Part shown: one piece after another, positions 14,159-21,642 of the stretch | Position numbering within the stretch: position 1 is the first letter of the stretch | Layout of the letters: each line of letters starts with the position of its first letter | Source: LCIL01 sp041480845 | Lineage (GTDB): Bacteria > Patescibacteriota > Microgenomatia > UBA8517 | Assembly: GCA_041480845.1 (NCBI GenBank) | Contig: JBGPAU010000009.1 | Span: 1-25,754, forward strand | DNA length: 25,754 nucleotides | Direction: 5' to 3' | Position numbers and translations under genes: made by a program | The notes under the pieces: generated by a model | What the model saw: only the letters and a program-made list of their open reading frames with translations | Told to the model about the DNA's origin: nothing | Database searches by the model: none

Positions 14159-17100
14159 ATGGCTAAAAATAAGTCCTTCAGCAAGACTCGGAATCGTAGA
14201 CCTTTTTTTGAGCCCGTTGACCTTAAAGTTGATTTTCCCAGTGCCGAGCGGGAGCTTCTTCATGATTGGAGCGAGCAGGGGGTAGTTAAAAAATACCTAA
14301 GCCGCAACAAAAAGAGTAAAAGTTATTTTTCTTTCCTCGACGGGCCGATAACAGCCAACAATTCCATGGGGGTTCACCATGCCTGGGGAAGAATGTATAA
14401 AGATCTTTGGCAGAGGTTTAAGAACATGCAGGGTTACCGTGAAAGGTTCCAAAACGGCTTTGATTGTCAGGGACTTTGGGTTGAAGTTGAAGTAGAAAAA
14501 GAACTTGGCTTTAAAAATAAAAAAGATATTGAGAAATTTGGCGTGGCCAAGTTTGTTCAACTTTGTAAAGACCGTGTTAAAAAGTACTCCGAAATTCAAG
14601 CCGAACAAAGCAAAAGACTCGGCTACTTTATGGATTGGGATAACTCCTACTACACCTTAAGCGAGGACAATAATTATATGATTTGGCACTTTCTTAAGAT
14701 TTGTAATGACATGGGCTGGATTTATAAGGGTAACGATGTCGTTGCCTGGTGTCCCAGATGCGAAACGGCAATTTCCGAGCATGAGATTTTGACCGAAGAC
14801 TACAAGGAGGTTACTCACGAATCGGTATTTCTTTCTTTCCCAATTGTGGGACAGCCGGATGAGAATTTACTAGCTTGGACAACAACCCCGTGGACCGTGC
14901 CTGCAAATATTGCTCTCGCTATTGACGGCGACACCGAATATTCACTCATGGAGGTTGATAAAAAGAAATACTGGGTTGCAAAAGGCGCGAGGGACAGGGT
15001 CTTTGCAGGAGTAAAGGCGAAAGAACTAAAGGTCACCAGAGGATCAAAACTTATCGGGTTAAGGTACATCGGGGCATTTGATGCCCTACCGGCGGTAAAA
15101 TCCGGAACTGCTAAAAACGATAAGTTCCATACGGTTACCGCTACAGACCCGTTAATTTTACCAATCGGCATGGAGGAGGGGACCGGAATTGTTCATACAT
15201 CAACAGGAACCGGTGCGGAGGATCACCGGTTTGGCAAAAAGATTGGCCTTCCGGTTGTTGCCGCCATCGACGATCAGGCTAATTATTTAAACGGCTTTGG
15301 ATTTCTGTCCGGCAAAAATGCCAAGAAAGATCCGGATTTAGTTATTAATTATTTGAAAGAGTTTGAAGGCGGAAGGTTTTTGTATAGAACGATGCCCTAT
15401 AAACACCGTTACCCTTCCTGCTGGAGGTGCAAGACCGAGCTTGTTTGGAAAATAACAGATGAGTGGTATATAGCGATGGATACTCCATCAAAAATTACAA
15501 AATCCAAGATCCAAATACCAAATAAAATAGAGAAATGGAAAGATGGGGAAGATGAAGTTAAGCCTACTGCCGACACAAGAACATTAAGAGAGAGGATGAA
15601 AGCAATTACCGAGAAAATAAATTGGATTCCTGCCTTTGGACTTGACCGTGAAATGGATTGGCTGACGAATATGCATGATTGGCTGATAAGCAAAAAAAAC
15701 AGATACTGGGGACTGGCTTTGCCGATTTGGGAGTGCAAAAAATGCCATAATTTTGAGGTTTTTGGCTCTAAAGAAGAGTTAAGGCAGCGGACTGTGGAAG
15801 GATGGAAAGGTTTTGACAGCAAATCTCCTCATAAACCCCAGATTGATGCAGTCAAAATAAAATGTTCGAAATGCGGGGCGGAAGCTTGCCGAATTGAACC
15901 TGTGGGTGACCCCTGGCTTGATGCCGGCATAGTTCCTTTTTCCACAATTAGCGAGAACAATAAAGCCTGTGGTTTTGGCGTATCCAAAATCAAGCCGCTT
16001 TACCTTATTGACCGCGAAAGTTGGCAAAAATGGTTCCCGGCGGATTTTATTACCGAGAGCTTCCCGGGACAATTTAAAAACTGGTTTTACGCAATTATTG
16101 CAATGAGCACAGTATTGGAAGACGTTAGTCCCGTCAAGACCGTGCTGGGTTTTGCAACAATGGTGGATTCGTCCGGCCGCGGTTTTCATAAAAGTTTAGG
16201 AAATTCAATCGAATTTGTAGAAGGAGCAGATAAAGCCGGGGCAGATGTAATCAGATGGATGTGTGCCAGGCAAAATCCTGCGGAAAATCTGCAATTCGGA
16301 TATGAATCGGCAGACGAAGTTAGGAGAAAATTACATCTTAAGCTTTGGAACATTTATAACTTTTTCGTTACATATGCAAACCTCGACGGATGGGTTCCGG
16401 GTACTCTCCGCAAACCGGGTAGACCATCCAATATTTTAGACAAATGGATTTTAGTAAAGCTTAATCAAACCGTTTGCCAAGTAAGCGAATTTCTTGAAAA
16501 ATTTGATGCAGTCGGCGCCGCAACCGAGATTGAAAAATTTGTTGATGATTTTTCACTTTGGTATATAAGGCGCTCCCGCGATAGAGTTGGTCCTGCTAAG
16601 GAAACTGAAACGGACAGTAATGCTTTCTATCTCACCACTCATTACACCCTCCTTACCCTTTGTAAGATCATGGCCCCATTTACGCCATTTATTACGGATA
16701 TAATTTATACAAATCTTACAAAGGATGTATCGGTTCATCTTGCCAACTGGCCTGAATTTACCGATGCCTCGCGTTTAAATTCAGCTGACGTCAAGCTTAT
16801 TGAAGAAATGGCTAAAATCAGGGAAATTGTAGAAAAAATACATGCCAAAAGAAAAGAATCGGGGATCCCCGTCAGACAACCACTGAGCAAGGCCAAAGTA
16901 TATGGCCAGAGTGCAAAAATCAGTAAGGAGGTTTTGGATTTGGCCTGTATGGAACTTAATATAAAAAGTATTCAATTTTTGGGAGGGTCGGACAAAATAG
17001 AGTTGGATACCAAAATTACACCAGAACTCAAAGAGGAAGCAGAGGTGAGGGAGTTGGTCAGAAGTGTTCAAGAAGACAGAAAAAAATTGGGTCTTAACTT

Positions 17101-17227
17101 GGGTCAGACCGTAGACGTAACCCTGGAAAAAATACCTGTGAGAAAAGATTTCATCGAATGGATGACAAAAAAAGCTCAGATTGCGAGTTTGAAAAAAGGA
17201 AAATATAAAGTGGTAAAATCCTCTTGA
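14159..17227 (+). CDS. ileS: Isoleucyl-tRNA synthetase
   Basis: This 1022-residue class I synthetase charges tRNA-Ile. The HIGH region reads MGVHHAWGR (residues 70-78) and the KMSKS region reads GFHKSLGN (675-682), both divergent from the textbook spelling but in the right places. The editing domain contains AWTTTPWTVPANIALAI and GTGIVHTSTGTGAEDH. Zinc-type cysteine pairs occur at WCPRC (198-201), SCWRC (421-424), CKKC (526-529) and CSKC (569-572). The anticodon-binding region and a C-terminal extension ending near IEWMTKKAQIASLKKG match the IleRS class. About 25 extra residues at 444-470 are encoded by a repeat-like tract. ValRS and LeuRS are excluded by the TTTPWTVPAN wording and domain order. 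Confidence 0.93.
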   Translation: MAKNKSFSKTRNRRPFFEPVDLKVDFPSAERELLHDWSEQGVVKKYLSRNKKSKSYFSFLDGPITANNSMGVHHAWGRMYKDLWQRFKNMQGYRERFQNGFDCQGLWVEVEVEKELGFKNKKDIEKFGVAKFVQLCKDRVKKYSEIQAEQSKRLGYFMDWDNSYYTLSEDNNYMIWHFLKICNDMGWIYKGNDVVAWCPRCETAISEHEILTEDYKEVTHESVFLSFPIVGQPDENLLAWTTTPWTVPANIALAIDGDTEYSLMEVDKKKYWVAKGARDRVFAGVKAKELKVTRGSKLIGLRYIGAFDALPAVKSGTAKNDKFHTVTATDPLILPIGMEEGTGIVHTSTGTGAEDHRFGKKIGLPVVAAIDDQANYLNGFGFLSGKNAKKDPDLVINYLKEFEGGRFLYRTMPYKHRYPSCWRCKTELVWKITDEWYIAMDTPSKITKSKIQIPNKIEKWKDGEDEVKPTADTRTLRERMKAITEKINWIPAFGLDREMDWLTNMHDWLISKKNRYWGLALPIWECKKCHNFEVFGSKEELRQRTVEGWKGFDSKSPHKPQIDAVKIKCSKCGAEACRIEPVGDPWLDAGIVPFSTISENNKACGFGVSKIKPLYLIDRESWQKWFPADFITESFPGQFKNWFYAIIAMSTVLEDVSPVKTVLGFATMVDSSGRGFHKSLGNSIEFVEGADKAGADVIRWMCARQNPAENLQFGYESADEVRRKLHLKLWNIYNFFVTYANLDGWVPGTLRKPGRPSNILDKWILVKLNQTVCQVSEFLEKFDAVGAATEIEKFVDDFSLWYIRRSRDRVGPAKETETDSNAFYLTTHYTLLTLCKIMAPFTPFITDIIYTNLTKDVSVHLANWPEFTDASRLNSADVKLIEEMAKIREIVEKIHAKRKESGIPVRQPLSKAKVYGQSAKISKEVLDLACMELNIKSIQFLGGSDKIELDTKITPELKEEAEVRELVRSVQEDRKKLGLNLGQTVDVTLEKIPVRKDFIEWMTKKAQIASLKKGKYKVVKSS
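15499..15528 (+). repeat. A/C-rich repeat-like tract inside ileS
   Basis: The stretch is built from imperfect AAATCC(A/G)A units (AAAATCCAAG then ATCCAAATACCAAAT) and encodes the apparent insertion TKSKIQIPNKI. Similar wording, AAAATCCAAA, occurs at 9293-9302 at the murG start. I recall such tracts between genes in Microgenomates genomes, which makes a spread-repeat origin possible. Confidence 0.35.
17211..17219 (+). promoter_or_regulatory. Extended -10 before rodA
   Basis: TGGTAAAAT is an extended -10 (TGnTAAAAT) within the last codons of ileS. The hexamer ends 9 bases before the rodA ATG at 17229. The nearest -35 candidate, TTGAAA (17189-17194), is 19 bases away. Confidence 0.4.
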
Positions 17228-17228
17228 T

Positions 17229-18281
17229 ATGCGGTCGATTTTAAGTTTTCTTTTTAAAGACACCACCCTTTCTATCTCCGTCCTGTTTTTAATAATTTTT
17301 GGTGTTGTGATTTTATCCTCGTTAGACATACACCTTTTCCCTTTATATTTTGTTTATATTGTTGTAGCGCTAGCCGCTTTTTGGTTCTTTTCGCAAGTTG
17401 ATTTTGATATTGTTTCACTTTTTTCTAAACATTTTTATATCGCAAGTATTGCACTTCTTCTTATGACTTTGATAATCGGTCGGGTTACAAGAGGTACGTT
17501 CCGCTGGATTCCCATCGGGCCCTTAAGTCTTCAACCGGCGGAAATAGTCAGACCTTTACTTTTAATATTTTTTGCCAACTATATGACAAAAGGCGACATA
17601 AATTTAAAAAAAATATTTAAATCAGTCGGACTATTAGCCATCCCCGTAATCCTTATTTTAGTTCAGCCAAGCCTGGGGGTATCAGCTCTTACTGTAATAG
17701 GTTTTTTCGGAGTGCTAATTGCCTCCAAATTTAATAAAAAATATCTTTTGGTTGGTTTGGCGGGAATCATAATTCTTCTTCCTCTACTTTGGAATCTTTT
17801 GGCTTCGTATCAAAAACAGAGAATACTGACCTTTCTGGAACCTACCAGTGATCCCTTGGGTGCCGGATATAATAGTCTTCAATCTACAATTGCCGTAGGC
17901 TCCGGAAAGATTTTTGGTACGGGACTTGGAAAAGGCATTCAAACACAGCTCGCTTTCTTACCTGAAAAACAAACGGATTTTATTTTTGCAGCAACGGCGG
18001 AAGAACTGGGACTTACCGGTGCCGGCTTAATACTGGTGGTAAGTTTTATTATTCTTTTCAGGCTTACTCATTTTATGGAAAACGCGGTTTCACCTGCGGC
18101 CAGAGCTTACATATCAGGATTCTTCCTGATTTATCTTGTTCAGATTTTTGTGCATGTCGGCATGAATATGGGCATGCTTCCAATTACGGGGGTACCTTTC
18201 CCATTGCTTTCTGCTGGGGGATCGTCGCTTCTGGCTACAATGGCAGGCTTGGGGATTGCACTCGGAGCCTACAAAAGGTAA
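17229..18281 (+). CDS. rodA: SEDS peptidoglycan polymerase RodA
   Basis: This 350-residue polytopic membrane protein is a second SEDS glycosyltransferase. Motifs are GTFRWIPIGPLSLQPAEI, VQPSLGVSAL, the RodA-like GAGYNSLQSTIAVGSGK followed by GLGKGIQTQLAFLPE and KQTDFIFAATAEELG, and the C-terminal PFPLLSAGGSS. This wording is closer to RodA (elongation) than the FtsW at 8178. It begins one base after the ileS stop and lacks a Shine-Dalgarno site. A class A or B PBP partner and MreBCD are not in the window. It could alternatively be a sporulation-type SEDS paralogue, but nothing supports that here. Confidence 0.88.
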   Translation: MRSILSFLFKDTTLSISVLFLIIFGVVILSSLDIHLFPLYFVYIVVALAAFWFFSQVDFDIVSLFSKHFYIASIALLLMTLIIGRVTRGTFRWIPIGPLSLQPAEIVRPLLLIFFANYMTKGDINLKKIFKSVGLLAIPVILILVQPSLGVSALTVIGFFGVLIASKFNKKYLLVGLAGIIILLPLLWNLLASYQKQRILTFLEPTSDPLGAGYNSLQSTIAVGSGKIFGTGLGKGIQTQLAFLPEKQTDFIFAATAEELGLTGAGLILVVSFIILFRLTHFMENAVSPAARAYISGFFLIYLVQIFVHVGMNMGMLPITGVPFPLLSAGGSSLLATMAGLGIALGAYKR

Positions 18282-18284
18282 AAT
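18256..18284 (+). promoter_or_regulatory. Promoter before rplU
   Basis: TTGCAC (18256-18261), a 17-base spacer and TAAAAT (18279-18284) lie within the end of rodA. The hexamer ends 7 bases before the rplU ATG, so the predicted transcript would begin at or next to the start codon. Confidence 0.5.
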
Positions 18285-18291
18285 ATCCCAT

Positions 18292-18597
18292 ATGAAATAT
18301 GCCGTAGTCCGAATTGGGGGAAAACAGTATAAAGTTGTCGAAGGTAAGGAAATCCTTGTCGATAAACTTACCGACCCCAAAAAATTTGAAACTGAAGTGT
18401 TGCTTTTGGTTGATGGGGAAAAAGTACAGGTGGGCAAACCTGTTATTAAGGACGCCAAAATTAAGGTTAAAGTTCTCACCGATATGGAAAAGGGGGAAAA
18501 GATAGAGATTTATAAATTTAAAGCAAAAAGCAGATATAAAAGACACACCGGCTTCAGGCCGCAATATACCCGACTTCTTATAGAAAAGATCGGATAA
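18292..18597 (+). CDS. rplU: Ribosomal protein bL21
   Basis: This 101-residue large-subunit protein contacts 23S rRNA near domain II with bL20. The start is set at ATG 18292 because the product then begins MKYAVVRIGGKQYKV, the universal bL21 N-terminus; an upstream in-frame ATG at 18256 lies inside rodA and would add 12 unrelated residues. The C-terminal KAKSRYKRHTGFRPQYT matches the family's RNA-binding tail. It is paired with rpmA as in most bacteria, but each has its own promoter candidate. No Shine-Dalgarno site precedes it. Confidence 0.96.
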   Translation: MKYAVVRIGGKQYKVVEGKEILVDKLTDPKKFETEVLLLVDGEKVQVGKPVIKDAKIKVKVLTDMEKGEKIEIYKFKAKSRYKRHTGFRPQYTRLLIEKIG

Positions 18598-18624
18598 GAT
18601 ATCAAACCACATCTCTCTGACCTC

Positions 18625-18653
18625 TTGACAACTGTGAAAACATACTTTATATT
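18625..18653 (+). promoter_or_regulatory. Strong promoter before rpmA
   Basis: A perfect TTGACA (18625-18630), 17-base spacer and TATATT (18648-18653) make this the best sigma-70-type promoter in the window. The predicted start near 18660 is only about 5 bases before the rpmA ATG. Confidence 0.7.
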
Positions 18654-18664
18654 GTGCGAAGGAT

Positions 18665-18916
18665 ATGTCTACTCATAAAGCAGGAGGAAAAGCTTCACAA
18701 CATGTAAGTCCCGCGGGGAAAAGGCTTGGGGTCAAAATGTTTGGTGGAGAAAAAGTGGTTAAAGGACAAATTCTTGTACGTCAAAGGGGAACAATATTTG
18801 CAAAGGGAACAGGAGTAAAGGAGGGAAGAGATCATAGTCTTTATTCCGTAATGGATGGGGTGGCGGTATTTAGCAAGAAATTAGGTAAAAAGGTAATTAG
18901 TGTAGTTTCCAAATAA
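18665..18916 (+). CDS. rpmA: Ribosomal protein bL27
   Basis: This 83-residue protein has its flexible N-terminus close to the peptidyl transferase centre. It reads MSTHKAGGKASQHVSPAGKR, then LGVKMFGGEKVVKGQILVRQ and GTIFAKGTGVKEGRDHSLYS, which are the family signatures. The N-terminus begins directly with the functional residues, so no Firmicutes-type prepeptide is present. The ATG is 11 bases after a TATATT box. GAAGGA is present but too close (one base) to serve as a normal ribosome site. parB begins one base after its stop. Confidence 0.96.
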   Translation: MSTHKAGGKASQHVSPAGKRLGVKMFGGEKVVKGQILVRQRGTIFAKGTGVKEGRDHSLYSVMDGVAVFSKKLGKKVISVVSK

Positions 18917-18917
18917 T

Positions 18918-19757
18918 ATGGCAGAGGAAGTAATTCAAATTGAAGTAAATCAGCTGCAACCCAACCCTCTTCAACCCCGTGGTGCGATAACTCCTGAAAG
19001 CTTGGTGGATCTTGTTGATTCTATCCGCGAGCACGGAATTTTGGAGCCTTTGGTTATTGCCAAAACCCCGGCCGGGTTTCAAATTATTGCGGGGGAAAGG
19101 CGTTGGAGAGCTGCAAAATTGGCAGGACTTACACACGTTCCCGCGATAATTAGAGAAACTTCTCCGAAGGGCATGCTTGAAATGGCTCTTGTAGAAAATG
19201 TTCAAAGAGTTGACCTTAATCCTCTTGATAGAGCCAAAGGCTTTGAGCGCTTGATGAATGAGTTTGGCCTTACAACCAGCGAAATCGCAGTAAGAATCGG
19301 GAAAAGTGTGGCCTACGTAAGCAATTCCCTGAGACTCTTGTCTCTTCCGGATGCGCTCAAAGACGGGCTTCTCTCCGGGCTAATCAGTGAAGGCCACGCA
19401 AGAGCTCTAGCGGCCATCGACGACAGCAGCCTGATGATTGAAGCCTATAAGATCATTCTGAGAGAGAGCGGCTCTGTGAGGCGGGCTGAGGAGCTTGCCA
19501 GAAGGATGAAGGTTAAATCCCAACAGGAAGTGGATAGGCCGAGCGGTCATGTAAGAATAATATCTGAAGAAATCGATAAAATGCAGGCGGATATGGAAAC
19601 TGCTCTTAAAAATGGCGCGGAAGAGGGTAGTCTACGCAACAACTCCGTAAAACTCATCAGATCGAGGAGAGAAACAAGAGTTGTGTTTGTTCTTAAGGGC
19701 GGTTTAGAGGAAACAGAAAGCACACTTCAAAAGATATACAAAGCCGTGACAAGTTAA
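18918..19757 (+). CDS. parB: ParB/Spo0J-family chromosome partitioning protein
   Basis: This 279-residue protein has the N-terminal CTPase/ParB fold with LQPNPLQPR and the GERRWRA box (59-65), then ENVQRVDLNP (93-102), a helix-turn-helix near 118-140 (TSEIAVRIGKSVAYVSNSLRL), and SEGHARAL (158-165). Such proteins bind parS sites, spread as CTP clamps, and work with ParA and SMC. The C-terminal region is short but contains a plausible dimerisation segment (TRVVFVLKGGLEETESTLQKI). No parA is adjacent, and the gene instead follows rpmA by one base, which likely places it under the rpmA promoter. No parS-like 16-bp palindrome was noticed. Confidence 0.88.
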   Translation: MAEEVIQIEVNQLQPNPLQPRGAITPESLVDLVDSIREHGILEPLVIAKTPAGFQIIAGERRWRAAKLAGLTHVPAIIRETSPKGMLEMALVENVQRVDLNPLDRAKGFERLMNEFGLTTSEIAVRIGKSVAYVSNSLRLLSLPDALKDGLLSGLISEGHARALAAIDDSSLMIEAYKIILRESGSVRRAEELARRMKVKSQQEVDRPSGHVRIISEEIDKMQADMETALKNGAEEGSLRNNSVKLIRSRRETRVVFVLKGGLEETESTLQKIYKAVTS

Positions 19758-19763
19758 AAATCC

Positions 19764-20321
19764 TCAGAAGTTATAACTTGGTTTTTGGACTACTCCGGAA
19801 GTATTAATTGGCCAATAAGAAATCCAGGCACGTCCCGTCATCACCTTTTTGGTAATAGGTCCCCAATAACGCGAATCGGAAGAATTGGGGCGGTTATCCC
19901 CCATGACAAAATATTCACCCGGCGGAACGGTAAACTCGGTGCCGTCAGCCAAAAACGGGCCGCCGGAAGTCACAACACCGTCTTTGATATAAGACTCCGG
20001 AAGCATCCTGTCGTTTATATAGACACGGCCATCTTTAAGCATTACTTTTTCTCCGGGAAGACCTATCACCCTTTTAATAAATTCATCCGTATTTGAGACA
20101 GGCGGCATAAAAACTACGACATCGCCCCGAGTGGGACTTCTGGCGTAATAAGTCACTTTTTCGGTTAATAGAAATTCGCCGTCCCGGAAATTTGGCATCA
20201 TGGATTGTCCGCTGATTTTGTGAGGACGCATGATAAGAAGGTAAATAAAGAAGAAAATTCCGACAGCAAAAACTATAACTTCCAAAATATCCAAAAAAAA
20301 CGCGCCCAGACGCTTAATCAT
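19764..20321 (-). CDS. lepB: Signal peptidase I
   Basis: This 185-residue serine protease removes signal peptides outside the membrane. It has one N-terminal membrane segment (about residues 12-31), the catalytic serine S40 in SGQSMMPN, the general-base lysine K83 in FIKRVIGLPGE, the GDVVVF strand, and the C-terminal GDNRPNSSDSR box. It is the obvious processor of the secreted protein at 23383-25674. It is convergent with parB, with six bases between the stops, and lies 26 bases downstream of the guaB-like gene, so the two are probably one transcript. No ribosome site is visible. Confidence 0.95.
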   Translation of the reverse strand: MIKRLGAFFLDILEVIVFAVGIFFFIYLLIMRPHKISGQSMMPNFRDGEFLLTEKVTYYARSPTRGDVVVFMPPVSNTDEFIKRVIGLPGEKVMLKDGRVYINDRMLPESYIKDGVVTSGGPFLADGTEFTVPPGEYFVMGDNRPNSSDSRYWGPITKKVMTGRAWISYWPINTSGVVQKPSYNF

Positions 20322-20347
20322 ATGTTCTAATTATTTACCATGGGGGG

Positions 20348-21409
20348 TTAGCTTGCAAGTATCACATTGTGGGTTCCATTTTCAGATTTTCCCAGCGATG
20401 TAATTCTTATAAATTTAGCTCTTTTCCAGAATTCCTGGATATTTTTGGCACCAGAGTAACTTAGCCCCGAACGAACATTTGCAATCATCCGATCAAGGAC
20501 GGAAGAGAGTGGGCCTGCGTATTTAACCATACTTTCGACTCCCTCGATTTGTTTGGTGTAATTTTTTCCAAGATTTTCACCTTTAATGTTAAGGTGGTTT
20601 TCTTTTTCAGTCAGGGATGTAGATGCGTTATAGACTTTAAAAAAGTATCCGTTTTTGGCAATCTTTTTTCCCGGAGCTTCATCTGTTCCTGCAAATTGGC
20701 TGCCGATTACCACTGCAGACGCCCCTGCAGCCAGTCCTTTAACAACATCACCGGAATTATTTGTTCCTCCGTCGCAAAGAATTGTCCTTTTCCATTTTCT
20801 TGCAGCTTTTGCAGCATTTAGAATGGCGGTAATTTGCGGAACGCCCGAGCCTGTTACGATTCTGGTTATACAAATAGTACCGGGTCCTACCCCAACACGT
20901 ACCGAGTCTGCACCGTGTTTGAATAAATCGTTGGCACCATTTTCCGTTCCGATAACTCCGGAAATAACATCAACAGTTTTTCCAAACCTCCGTTTTAGTT
21001 CGGAGGTGGCCTCGAGTGCTTGAAGCATATGCGCGTGGGCAACGTCGAGAGTTAAGATATCAACGCCGGCATTCACCAGTTTTTCGGCCCTATCGAGATA
21101 ACCCTCACGACAGCCGACGGCTGCGGCTACGTAGACACCCGCCTTTTTAACTTGTGCAGCCATGTCTGCCTGTTCTTCGGCTGAAAAAAATCTGGGTAAA
21201 AAGCCTAAACCACCCAATTTTCCCAACGTAATTGCCATCTTGACCCCGGTAACATCCGTCATATTGATACTTATTAAAGGCAGTTTAAGTTTTACATGAG
21301 GCGTAATCTGTGTTGATAGATCAATGTCGCTTCTGCTTTTTATTTCGGAATATTGGGGAATTAGGAGAACGTCATTGTAGGATAAGCCGAGAGGAAACTT
21401 CTGATTCAT
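20348..21409 (-). CDS. GuaB-like IMP dehydrogenase/GMP reductase family protein, no CBS domains
   Basis: This 353-residue TIM-barrel protein belongs to the IMPDH/GMPR family. It has SYNDVLLIPQYSEI at the N-terminus, LDVAHAH (121-127), and GVGPGTICITRIVTGSGVPQ with the catalytic cysteine C180; the VPQ ending is IMPDH-like. The CBS pair of most IMPDHs is absent. Several IMP-contact segments are unusual: GGIR is GGTN (in CDGGTNNSGD), the usual YxGMGS is YNASTS, and the flap Arg-Tyr pair appears as Asn-Tyr (GKNYTKQ). It retains EGVES and GLSYSGA. The product may therefore be an IMPDH with altered kinetics, a GMP reductase, or a relative with another substrate. Its promoter and an inverted-repeat operator candidate lie directly upstream. 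Confidence 0.8.
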   Translation of the reverse strand: MNQKFPLGLSYNDVLLIPQYSEIKSRSDIDLSTQITPHVKLKLPLISINMTDVTGVKMAITLGKLGGLGFLPRFFSAEEQADMAAQVKKAGVYVAAAVGCREGYLDRAEKLVNAGVDILTLDVAHAHMLQALEATSELKRRFGKTVDVISGVIGTENGANDLFKHGADSVRVGVGPGTICITRIVTGSGVPQITAILNAAKAARKWKRTILCDGGTNNSGDVVKGLAAGASAVVIGSQFAGTDEAPGKKIAKNGYFFKVYNASTSLTEKENHLNIKGENLGKNYTKQIEGVESMVKYAGPLSSVLDRMIANVRSGLSYSGAKNIQEFWKRAKFIRITSLGKSENGTHNVILAS

Positions 21410-21414
21410 ATTAC

Positions 21415-21434
21415 GTAATGATATGAATCATTAC
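21415..21434. promoter_or_regulatory. Perfect inverted repeat, operator candidate for guaB-like gene
   Basis: GTAATGAT and ATCATTAC are exact reverse complements separated by 4 bases. The element sits between the -10 box and the start codon of the guaB-like gene and covers the predicted transcription start (near 21433). It is typical in size and place for an operator of a dimeric repressor; it could also form a hairpin at the very 5' end of the mRNA. A second inverted repeat (TTCATAT at 21405-21411 and ATATGAA at 21421-21427) overlaps it. Confidence 0.55.
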
Positions 21435-21439
21435 ATTTA

Positions 21440-21468
21440 ACTTTATCGAAAAAGATTTTTTATGTCAA
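21440..21468 (-). promoter_or_regulatory. Promoter of the guaB-like gene
   Basis: On the - strand a perfect TTGACA (21468 to 21463), a 17-base spacer and TAAAGT (21445 to 21440) point toward the gene. The predicted start is near 21433, giving a leader of about 24 bases without a ribosome site. Confidence 0.6.
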
Positions 21469-21479
21469 CAGGGTTTTCA

Positions 21480-21488
21480 TGATATTAT
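21480..21488 (+). promoter_or_regulatory. Extended -10 before tRNA-Val
   Basis: TGATATTAT fits an extended -10 element (TG, one base, TATTAT). A predicted start near 21495 would leave an 8-base leader before the mature tRNA 5' end. The -35 position (TTATGT) is poor. Confidence 0.4.
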
Positions 21489-21502
21489 ATACACGAGGTT
21501 TC

Positions 21503-21574
21503 GGACGACTAGCTCAGTGGTAGAGCGCTTCGTTCACATCGAAGAGGTCGTTGGTTCGAATCCAACGTCGTCCA
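21503..21574 (+). tRNA. tRNA-Val (anticodon CAC)
   Basis: A full cloverleaf folds by eye. The acceptor stem is GGACGAC with GTCGTCC; the D arm is GCTC-AGTGGTA-GAGC; the anticodon stem CTTCG/CGAAG closes the loop TTCACAT with anticodon CAC (reads GUG); the T arm is GTTGG-TTCGAAT-CCAAC. The discriminator is A. CCA is not encoded, because the next bases are CTA. It reads GUG codons. Confidence 0.96.
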
Positions 21575-21590
21575 CTAATTTTTACCCAGT

Positions 21591-21605
21591 CGCGACCACA
21601 TTTTG
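21591..21605 (+). repeat. CGCGACCA repeat, upstream copy
   Basis: CGCGACCACATTTTG is matched at 13 of 15 positions by 22337-22351, and its GCGACCAC core recurs at 21633-21640, just before the ATG of the 224-residue gene. The copies bracket that gene. Confidence 0.4.
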
Positions 21606-21631
21606 ATTATGGAGGCGATAAGTGCCATAAT
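21603..21631 (+). promoter_or_regulatory. Promoter before the 224-residue gene
   Basis: TTGATT (21603-21608), a 17-base spacer and CATAAT (21626-21631) lie before the ATG at 21643. The predicted start is about 5 bases before that ATG. GGAGG occurs at 21611-21615 but is too far from the ATG to act as its ribosome site. Confidence 0.5.
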
Positions 21632-21642
21632 TGCGACCACTA

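Noticed and set aside
18256..18291. Upstream ATG as the rplU start
   Set aside because: It adds residues that do not belong to bL21, lies inside rodA, and overlaps the promoter element. ATG 18292 gives the universal N-terminus.
19764..19786. AAGTTATAACTT followed by TTTTT as a parB terminator
   Set aside because: The palindrome allows only a 4-bp A/T-rich stem with a 4-base loop and lies within lepB codons. Too weak to call.
20281..20303. TCCAAAATATCC tract in lepB as another copy of the repeat-like unit
   Set aside because: It encodes the conserved FFLDILE segment of the signal peptidase membrane anchor, so similarity to the ileS tract is probably coincidental.
21503..21574. tRNA-Val as an integration site with a duplicated 3' end
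   Set aside because: No copy of the tRNA 3' end was seen downstream in the window, and no integrase is present.
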